64,000 nt of DNA from Steinernema hermaphroditum (taxonomy: Eukaryota > Nematoda > Chromadorea > Rhabditida > Steinernematidae). Positions 51,111 to 61,400 of the stretch are shown piece after piece. Each line of letters starts with the position of its first letter. The first letter of the stretch is position 1. Under the pieces are notes generated by a model. The model was not told the DNA's origin, did no database searches, and saw only the letters and a program-made list of their open reading frames with translations. Made by a program: the position numbers and the translations under genes. The DNA is taken from the NCBI GenBank assembly GCA_030435675.1, contig CM059625.1, forward strand, positions 6,200,001 to 6,264,000, in the 5' to 3' direction.

Positions 51111-54100
51111 GGCATCGAGGTTGGGGACTCGACGCATCGGAGGTAGGGCATCGAGACATATAGACAGATTCCCTGTCTGAATAGCTGACGCTTCGGACGA
51201 AGCGTGTCGAGGGTGGGGGCTCGACGCATCGGAGGTAGGGCATCGAGACATATAGACAGATTCCCTGTCTGAAGAGCTGACGCTTCGGACGAAGCGTGTC
51301 GAGGTTGGGGACTCGACGCTTCGAAGGTAGGGCATCGAGGTTGGGGGCTCGACGCATCGGAGGTAGGGCATCGAGACATATAGACAGATTCCTGTCTGAA
51401 TAGCTGACGCTTCGGACGAAGCGTGTCGAGGTTGGGGACTCGACGCATCGGAGGTAGGGCATCGAGACATATAGACAGATTCCCTGTCTGAAGAGCTGAC
51501 GCTTCGGACGAAGGGTATCGAGGTTGGGGACTCGACGCTTCGAAGGTAGGGCATCGAGGACATATAGACAGATTCCCTGTCTGAATAGCTGACGCTTCGG
51601 AGGAATCGTGTCGAGGTTCGGGACTCGACACATCGGAGGTAGGGCATCGAGACATATAGACAGATTCCCTGTCTGAATAGCTGACGCTTCGGACGAAGGG
51701 TATCGAGGTTGGGGACTCGACGCTTCGAAGGTAGGGCATCGAGGTTGGGGACTCGACGCATCGGAGGTAGGGCATCGAGACATATAGACAGATTCCCTGT
51801 CTGAATAGCTGACGCTTCGGACGAAGCGTGTCGAGGTTGGGGACTCGACGCATCGGAGGTAGGGCATCGAGACATATAGACAGATTCCCTGTCTGAATAG
51901 CTGACGCTTCGGACGAAGCGTGTCGAGGTTGGGGACTCGACGCTCGAAGGTAGGGCATCGGAGGTAGGGGGAGAGGGGAGGGCATCGAGACATATAGACA
52001 GATTCCCTGTCTGAATAGCTGACGCTTCGGACGAAGCGTGCATCGAGGTTGGGGACTCGACGCATCGGAGGTAGGGCATCGAGACATATAGACAGATTCC
52101 CTGTCTGAAGAGCTGACGCTTCGGACGAAGGGTATCGAGGTTGGGGACTCGACGCATCGGAGGTAGGGCATCGAGACATATAGACAGATTCCCTGTCTGA
52201 AGAGCTGACGCTTCGGACGAAGCGTGTCGAGGTTGGGGACTCGACGTATCGGAGGTAGGGCATCGAGACATATAGACAGATTCCCTGTCTGAATAGCTGA
52301 CGCTTCGGACGAAGCGTGTCGAGGTTGGGGACTCGACGCATCGGAGGTAGGGCATCGAGACATATAGACAGATTCCCTGTCTGAAGAGCTGACGCTTCGG
52401 ACGAAGCGTGTCGAGGTTGGGGACTCGACGCATCGGAGGTAGGGCATCGAGACATATAGACAGATTCCCTGTCTGAAGAGCTGACGCTTCGGACGAAGGG
52501 TATCGAGGTTGGGGACTCGACGCTTCGAAGGTAGGGCATCGAGGTTGGGGGACTCGACGTGATCGGGGTAGGGCATCGAGACATATAGACAGATTCCCTG
52601 TCTGAATAGCTGACGCTTCGGACGAAGCGTGTCGAGGTTGGGGACTCGACGCATCGGAGGTAGGGCATCGAGACATATAGACAGATTCCCTGTCTGAAGA
52701 GCTGACGCTTCGGACGAAGGGTGTCGAGGTTGGGGACTCGACGCATCGGAGGTAGGGCATCGAGACATATAGACAGATTCCCTGTCTGAATAGCTGACGC
52801 TTCGGACGAAGCGTGAGGTGGGGACTCGAGGGGAGGTTGGGGACTCGACGCATCGGAGGTAGGGCATCGAGACATATAGACAGATTCCCTGTCTGAAGAG
52901 CTGACGCTTCGGACGAATCGTATCGAGGTTGGGGACTCGACCGCTTCGAAAGGTAGGGCATCGAGGTTGGGGACTCGACGCATCGGAGGTAGGGCATCGA
53001 GACATATAGACAGATTCCCTGTCTGAATAGCTGACGCTTCGGACGAATCGTGTCGAGGTTGGGGACTCGACGCATCGGAGGTAGGGCATCGAGACATATA
53101 GACAGATTCCCTGTCTGAATAGCTGACGCTTCGGACGAAGCGTGTCGAGGTTAGGGGGACTCGACGCATCGGAGGTAGGGCATCGAGACATATAGACAGA
53201 TTCCCTGTCTGAAGAGCTGACGCTTCGGACGAAGCGTGTCGAGGTTGGGGACTCGACGCATCGGAGGTAGGGCATCGAGACATATAGACAGATTCCCTGT
53301 CTGAATAGCTGACGCTTCGGACGAAGGGTATCGAGGTTGGGGACTCGACGCTTCGAAGGTAGGGCATCGAGGTTGCGACCATCGGAGGTAGGGCATCGAG
53401 ACATATAGACAGATTCCCTGTCTGAATAGCTGACGCTTCGGACGAAGCGTATCGAGGTTGGCGACTCGACGCATCGGAGGTAGGGCATCGAGACATATAG
53501 ACAGATTCCCTGTCTGAATAGCTGACGCTTCGGACGAAGGGCATCGAGGTTGGGGACTCGACGCTTCGAAGGTAGGGCATCGAGGTTGGGGACTCGACGT
53601 ATCGGAGGTAGGGCATCGAGACATATAGACAGATTCCCTGTCTGAATAGCTGACGCTTCGGACGAAGCGTGTCGAGGTTGGCGACTCGAGGCATCGGAGG
53701 TAGGGCATCGAGACATATAGACAGATTCCCTGTCTGAAGAGCTGACGCTTCGGACGAAGGGTATCGAGGTTGGGGACTCGACGCTTCGGAGGTAGGGCAT
53801 CGAGACATATAGACAGATTCCCTGTCTGAATAGCTGACGCTTCGGACGAAGCGTGTCGAGGTTGGGGACTCGACGCATCGGAGGTAGGGCATCGAGACAT
53901 ATAGACAGATTCCCTGTCTGAAGAGCTGACGCTTCGGACGAAGGGTATCGAGGTTGGGGACTCGACGCTTCGAAGGTAGGGCATCGAGGTTGGGGACTCG
54001 ACGCATCGGAGGTAGGGCATCGAGACATATAGACAGATTCCCTGTCTGAATAGCTGACGCTTCGGACGAAGCGTGTCGAGGTTGGGGACTCGACGCATCG

Positions 54101-54495
54101 GAGGTAGGGCATCGAGACATATAGACAGATTCCCTGTCTGAATAGCTGACGCTTCGGACGAAGCGTGTCGAGGTTGGGGACTCGACGCTTCGGAGGTAGG
54201 GCATCGAGACATATAGACAGATTCCCTGTCTGAAGAGCTGACGCTTCGGACGAAGCGTATCGAGGTTGGCGACTCGACGCATCGGAGGTAGGGCATCGAG
54301 ACATATAGACAGATTCCCTGTCTGAAGAGCTGACGCTTCGGACGAAGCGTGTCGAGGTTGGGGACTCGACGCTTCGAAGGTAGGGCATCGAGGTTGGGGA
54401 CTCGACGCATCGGAGGTAGGGCATCGAGACATATAGACAGATTCCCTGTCTGAAGAGCTGACGCTTCGGACGAAGGGTATCGAGGTTGGGGACTC

Positions 54496-54560
54496 GACGT
54501 ATCGGAGGTAGTGTGGAGGTTGGCGACTCGAGGCATCGGAGGTAGGGCAACGAGACATAT
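54496..54560. repeat. Rare-variant copy: gtagtgtgg and ggcaacgag
   Basis: Reads gacgtatcggaggtagtg, then tggaggttggcgactcgagg, then a module ending gtagggcaacgagac. The following unit begins gaatag with gcgtgtc. The combination recurs at 57904, 3408 bp downstream. Confidence 0.85.
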
Positions 54561-56770
54561 AGACAGATTCCCTGTCTGAATAGCTGACGCTTCGGACGAA
54601 GCGTGTCGAGGTTGGGGACTCGACGCATCGGAGGTAGGGCATCGAGACATATAGACAGATTCCCTGTCTGAAGAGCTGACGCTTCGGACGAAGGGTATCG
54701 AGGTTGGGGACTCGACGCTTCGAAGGTAGGGCATCGAGACATATAGACAGATTCCCTGTCTGAAGAGCTGACGCTTCGGACGAAGCGTGTCGAGGTTGGC
54801 GACTCGACGCATCGAAGGTAGGGAGGTAGGGCATCGAGACATATAGACAGATTCCCTGTCTGAAGAGCTGACGCTTCGGACGAAGGGTATCGAGGTTGGG
54901 GACTCGACGCTTCGAAGGTAGGGCATCGAGGTTGGCGACTCGACGCATCGGAGGTAGGGCATCGAGACATATAGACAGATTCCCTGTCTGAATAGCTGAC
55001 GCTTCGGACGAAGCGTGTCGAGGTTGGGGACTCGACGTATCGGAGGTAGGGCATCGAGACATATAGACAGATTCCCTGTCTGAAGAGCTGACGCTTCGGA
55101 CGAAGGGTATCGAGGTTGGGGACTCGACGCATCGAAGGTAGGGCATCGAGACATATAGACAGATTCCCTGTCTGAAGAGCTGACGCTTCGGACGAAGGGC
55201 ATCGAGGTTGGGCGACTCGGCGAACGCATCGGAGGTAGGGCATCGAGACATATAGACAGATTCCCTGTCTGAATAGCTGACGCTTCGGACGAAGCGTGAT
55301 CGAGGTTGGGGACTCGACGCTTCGGAGGTAGGGCATCGAGACATATAGACAGATTCCCTGTCTGAAGAGCTGACGCTTCGGACGAAGGGTTAGGTTGGGG
55401 ACTCGAGACATATAGACAGATTCCCTGTCTGAAGAGCTGACGCTTCGGACGAAGCGTATCGAGGTTGGGGACTCGACGCATCGGAGGTAGGGCATCGAGA
55501 CATATAGACAGATTCCCTGTCTGAAGAGCTGACGCTTCGGACGAAGCGGTATCGAGGTTGGGGACTCGACGCATCGGAGGTAGGGCATCGAGACATATAG
55601 ACAGATTCCCTGTCTGAAGAGCTGACGCTTCGGACGAAGCGGTGTCGAGGTTGGGGACTCGACGCATCGGAGGTAGGGCATCGAGACATATAGACAGATT
55701 CCCTGTCTGAAGAGCTGACGCTTCGGACGAAGGGTATCGAGGTTGGGGACTCGACGCTTCGAAGGTAGGGCATCGAGGTTGGGGACTCGAGGCATCGGAG
55801 GTAGGGCATCGAGACATATAGACAGATTCCCTGTCTGAATAGCTGACGCTTCGGACGAAGCGTGTCGAGGTTGGGGACTCGACGCATCGGAGGTAGGGCA
55901 TCGAGACATATAGACAGATTCCCTGTCTGAAGAGCTGACGCTTCGGACGAAGGGTATCGAGGTTGGGGACTCGACGCATCGGAGGTAGGGCAGGTGGGGG
56001 TCGAGTGGGAGGGCATCGAGACATATAGACAGATTCCCTGTCTGAAGAGCTGACGCTTCGGACGAAGGGTATCGAGGTTGGGGACTCGACGCTTCGGAGG
56101 TAGGGCATCGAGACATATAGACAGATTCCCTGTCTGAAGAGCTGACGCTTCGGACGAAGGGTATCGAGGTTGGGGACTCGACGCATCGGAGGTAGGGCAT
56201 CGAGACATATAGACAGATTCCCTGTCTGAATAGCTGACGCTTCGGACGAAGCGTGTCGAGGTTGGCGACTCGACGCATCGGAGGTAGGGCATCGAGACAT
56301 ATAGACAGATTCCCTGTCTGAAGAGCTGACGCTTCGGACGAAGGGTATCGAGGTTGGGGACTCGACGCATCGGAGGTAGGGCATCGAGACATATAGACAG
56401 ATTCCCTGTCTGAATAGCTGACGCTTCGGACGAAGCGTGTCGAGGTTGGCGACTCGAGGCATCGGAGGTAGGGCATCGAGACATATAGACAGATTCCCTG
56501 TCTGAAGAGCTGACGCTTCGGACGAAGGGTATCGAGGTTGGGGACTCGACGCTTCGAAGGTAGGGCATCGAGGTTGGGGAGCTCGACGGATCGGAGGTAG
56601 GGCATCGAGACATATAGACAGATTCCCTGTCTGAAGAGCTGACGCTTCGGACGAAGCGTGTCGAGGTTGGCGACTCGACGCATCGGAGGTAGGGCATCGA
56701 GACATATAGACAGATTCCCTGTCTGAAGAGCTGACGCTTCGGACGAAGGGTATCGAGGTTGGGGACTCGA

Positions 56771-56787
56771 TTTAATTAGGTGTGGCC
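56771..56787. other. Foreign-looking 17-bp insert
   Basis: tttaattaggtgtggcc replaces the normal continuation between ggggactcga and cgacgcttcgg. Its A+T-rich start is unlike any part of the monomer. It is the least repeat-like stretch I found. Confidence 0.7.
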
Positions 56788-57745
56788 GACGCTTCGGAGG
56801 TAGGGCATCGAGACATATAGACAGATTCCCTGTCTGAAGAGCTGACGCTTCGGACGAAGGGTATCGAGGTTGGGGACTCGACGCATCGGAGGTAGGGCAT
56901 CGAGACATATAGACAGATTCCCTGTCTGAAGAGCTGACGCTTCGGACGAAGTTTGGACTCACATCGGAGGTAGGGCATCGAGACATATAGACAGATTCCC
57001 TGTCTGAATAGCTGACGCTTCGGACGAAGCGTTCGGAAGGAGGGCATCGAGGTTGGGCGACTCGACGCATCGGAGGTAGGGCATCGAGACATATAGACAG
57101 ATTCCCTGTCTGAAGAGCTGACGCTTCGGACGAAGGGTATCGAGGTTGGGGACTCGACGCTTCGAAGGTAGGGCATCGAGGTTGGGGACTCGACGCATCG
57201 GAGGTAGGGCATCGAGACATATAGACAGATTCCCTGTCTGAATAGCTGACGCTTCGGACGAAGCGTGTCGAGGTTGGCGACTCGACGCATCGGAGGTAGG
57301 GCATCGAGACATATAGACAGATTCCCTGTCTGAAGAGCTGACGCTTCGGACGAAGGGTATCGAGTTTGGGGACTCGACGCATCGAGAGGTAGGGCATCGA
57401 GACATATAGACAGATTCCCTGTCTGAAGAGCTGACGCTTCGGACGAAGGGTGTCGAGGTTGGCGACTCGACGCATCGGAGGTAGGGCATCGAGGGCATCG
57501 AGACATATAGACAGATTCCCTGTCTGAAGAGCTGACGCTTCGGACGAAGGGTATCGAGGTTGGGGACTCGACGCTTCGAAGATAGGGCATCGAGGTTGGG
57601 GACTCGACGCATCGGAGGTAGGGCATCGAGACATATAGACAGATTCCCTGTCTGAAGAGCTGACGCTTCGGACGAAGCGTGTCGAGGTTGGGGACTCGAC
57701 GTATCGGAGGTAGGGCATCGAGACATATAGACAGATTCCCTGTCT

Positions 57746-57859
57746 GAAGAGCTGACGCTTCGGACGAAGGGTGTCGAGGTTGGGGACTCGACGCATCGAG
57801 GTTGGGGACTCGACGCATCGGAGGTAGGGCATCGAGACATATAGACAGATTCCCTGTCT
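57746..57859. repeat. 114-bp unit (gain of a 22-bp sub-module)
   Basis: Spacing is 114 = 92 + 22. The first module stops after gactcgacgcatcgag and goes straight into the next gttggggactcgacg, so only the 22-bp part of the module is duplicated. This is the complement of the 14-bp gain at 48923; together 22 + 14 give the 36-bp module. Confidence 0.85.
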
Positions 57860-57903
57860 GAAGAGCTGACGCTTCGGACGAAGGGTATCGAGGTTGGGGA
57901 CTC

Positions 57904-57968
57904 GACGTATCGGAGGTAGTGTGGAGGTTGGCGACTCGAGGCATCGGAGGTAGGGCAACGAGACATAT
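57904..57968. repeat. Rare-variant copy, partner of 54496
   Basis: Carries the same linked markers as at 54496 (gacgtatcgg, gtagtgtgg, ggcgactcgagg, ggcaacgag), followed by the same gaatag/gcgtgtc unit. The two stretches match by eye for roughly 200 bp. Confidence 0.85.
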
Positions 57969-58439
57969 AGACAGATTCCCTGTCTGAATAGCTGACGCTT
58001 CGGACGAAGCGTGTCGAGGTTGGGGACTCGACGCATCGGAGGTAGGGCATCGAGACATATAGACAGATTCCCTGTCTGAAGAGCTGACGCTTCGGACGAA
58101 GCGTATCGAGGTTGGGGACTCGACGCTTCGGAGGTAGGGCATCGAGACATATAGACAGATTCCCTGTCTGAAGAGCTGACGCTTCGGACGAAGCCGAAGG
58201 TAGGGCATCGAGGTTGGGGACTCGACGCATCGGAGGTAGGGCATCGAGACATATAGACAGATTCCCTGTCTGAAGAGCTGACGCTTCGGACGAAGCGTGT
58301 CGAGGGGGGCCAGGATCGAGGTTGGGGACTCGACGCATCGGAGGTAGGGCATCGAGACATATAGACAGATTCCCTGTCTGAAGAGCTGACGCTTCGGACG
58401 AAGGGTATCGAGGTTGGCGACTCGAGAGTGGACAGACAA

Positions 58440-58458
58440 TAGACAGATTCTCTGTCTA
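58440..58458. repeat. Extended dyad variant, 8-bp arms
   Basis: In a scrambled unit the dyad reads tagacaga-ttc-tctgtcta: arms of 8 bp around a 3-bp centre, longer than the 6-bp arms of the consensus. It is preceded by an extra partial copy, gacagaca, at 58431-58438. Confidence 0.85.
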
Positions 58459-61400
58459 GAGCTGACGCTTCGGACGAAGACTATCGAGGTTGGGGACTCG
58501 ACGCATCGGAGGTAGGGCATCGAGACATATAGACAGATTCCCTGTCTGAAGAGCTGACGCTTCGGACGAAGGGTATCGAGGTTGGGGACTCGACGCTTCG
58601 AAGGTAGGGCATCGAGGTTGGGGACTCGACGCATCGGAGGTAGGGCATCGAGACATATAGACAGATTCCCTGTCTGAATAGCTGACGCTTCGGACGAAGC
58701 GTGTCGAGGTTGGGGACTCGACGCATCGGAGGTAGGGCATCGAGACATATAGACAGATTCCCTGTCTGAAGAGCTGACGCTTCGGACGAAGGGTATCGAG
58801 GTTGGGGACTCGACGCTTCGAAAGGAGGGCATCGAGGTTGGGGACTCGACGCATCGGAGGTAGGGCATCGAGACATATAGACAGATTCCCTGTCTGAAGA
58901 GCTGACGCTTCGGACGAAGCGTATCGAGGTTGGGGACTCGACGCATCGGAGGTAGGGCATCGAGACATATAGACAGATTCCCTGTCTGAAGAGCTGACGC
59001 TTCGGACGAAGGGTATCGAGGTTGGGGACTCGACGCTTCGAAAGTAGGGCATCGAGACATATAGACAGATTCCCTGTCTGAAGAGCTGACGCTTCGGACG
59101 AAGCATGTCGAGGTTGGCGACTCGAGGTATCGGAGGTAGGGCATCGAGACATATAGACAGATTCCCTGTCTGAAGAGCTGACGCTTCGGACGAAGGGTAT
59201 CGAGGTTGGGGACTCGACGCTTCGGAGGTAGGGCATCGAGACATATAGACAGATTCCCTGTCTGAAGAGCTGACGCTTCGGACGAAGCGTGTCGAGGTTG
59301 GGGACTCGACGCATCGGAGGTAGGGCATCGAGACATATAGACAGATTCCCTGTCTGAAGAGCTGACGCTTCGGACGAAGGGCTATCGAGGTTGGGGACTC
59401 GACGCATCGGAGGTAGGGCATCGAGACATATAGACAGATTCCCTGTCTGAAGAGCTGACGCTTCGGACGAAGGGTATCGAGGTCGAGGTGGGGACTCGAC
59501 GCTTCGAACGAGGTAGGGCATCGAGGTTGGGGACTCGACGCATCGGAGGTAGGGCATCGAGACATATAGACAGATTCCCTGTCTGAAGAGCTGACGCTTC
59601 GGACGAAGCGTGTCGAGGTTGGCGACTCGAGGCATCGGAGGTAGGGCATCGAGACATATAGACAGATTCCCTGTCTGAAGAGCTGACGCTTCGGACGAAG
59701 CGTATCGAGGTTGGGGACTCGACGCATCGAAGGTAGGGCATCGAGACATATAGACAGATTCCCTGTCTGAAGAGCTGACGCTTCGGACGAAGCGTATCGA
59801 GGTTGGGGACTCGACGCATCGAAGGTAGGGCATCGAGACATATAGACAGATTCCCTGTCTGAATAGCTGACGCTTCGGACGAAGCGTATCGAGGTTGGGG
59901 ACTCGACGCATCGGAGGTAGGGCATCGAGACATATAGACAGATTCCCTGTCTGAAGAGCTGACGCTTCGGACGAAGGGTGTCGAGGTTGGGGACTCGACG
60001 TCATACTCGAGGGAGGTAGGGCATCGAGACATATAGACAGATTCCCTGTCTGAAGAGCTGACGCTTCGGACGAAGGGTATCGAGGTGGGGGACTCGACGC
60101 TTCGAAGGTAGGGCATCGAGGTTGGGGACTCGACGCATCGGAGGTAGGGCATCGAGACATATAGACAGATTCCCTGTCTGAAGAGCTGACGCTTCGGACG
60201 AAGGGTATCGAGGTTGGGGACTCGACGCTTCGAAGGTAGGGCATCGAGGTTGGGGACTCGACGCATCGGAGGTAGGGCATCGAGACATATAGACAGATTC
60301 CCTGTCTGAATAGCTGACGCTTCGGACGAAGCGTGTCGAGGTTGGGGACTCGACGCATCGGAGGTAGGGCATCGAGACATATAGACAGATTCCCTGTCTG
60401 AAGAGCTGACGCTTCGGACGAAGGGTATCGAGGTTGGGGACTCGACGCATCGGAGGTAGGGCATCGAGACATATAGACAGATTCCCTGTCTGAAGAGCTG
60501 ACGCTTCGGACGAAGCGTATCGAGGTTGGGGACTCGACGCATCGGAGGTAGGGCATCGAGACATATAGACAGATTCCCTGTCTGAAGAGCTGACGCTTCG
60601 GACGAAGGGTATCGAGGTTGGGGACTCGACGCTTCGAAGGTAGGGCATCGAGTCGTTGGGGACTCGACGCTTCGGACGAAGGGCATCGAGGTTGGGGACT
60701 CGACGCATCGGAGGTAGGGCATCGAGACATATAGACAGATTCCCTGTCTGAATAGCTGACGCTTCGGACGAAGCGTATCGAGGTTGGCGACTCGACGCAT
60801 CGGAGGTAGGGCATCGAGACATATAGACAGATTCCCTGTCTGAAGAGCTGACGCTTCGGACGAAGGGTGTCGAGGTTGGGGTCTCGACGCATCGGAGGTA
60901 GGGCATCGAGACATATAGACAGATTCCCTGTCTGAAGAGCTGACGCTTCGGACGAAGGGCATCGAGGTTGGGGACTCGACGCTTCGGAGGTAGGGCATCG
61001 AGACATATAGACAGATTCCCTGTCTGAATAGCTGACGCTTCGGACGAAGCGTATCGAGGTTGGCGACTCGACGCATCGGAGGTAGGGCATCGAGACATAT
61101 AGACAGATTCCCTGTCTGAAGAGCTGACGCTTCGGACGAAGGGTATCGAGGTTGGGGACTCGACCCTTCGAAGATAGGGCATCGAGGTTGGGGACTCGAC
61201 GCATCGGAGGTAGGGCATCGAGACATATAGACAGATTCCCTGTCTGAAGAGCTGACGCTTCGGACGAAGCGTGTCGAGGTTGGCGACTCGACGTATCGGA
61301 GGTAGGGCATCGAGACATATAGACAGATTCCCTGTCTGAAGAGCTGACGCTTCGGACGAAGGGTATCGAGGTTGGGGACTCGACGCTTCGAAGGTAGGGC

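Noticed and set aside
21462..53075. Reading frame of more than 10,000 codons on the minus strand, and other frames of 1,000-9,000 codons
   Set aside because: They cycle through all three frames of one 92-bp repeat, overlap each other on the same strand, cross the 500-N gap, and tolerate frameshifting indels (93-, 106-, 127-, 129-bp units) because every frame is open. This is a property of the satellite, not a gene.
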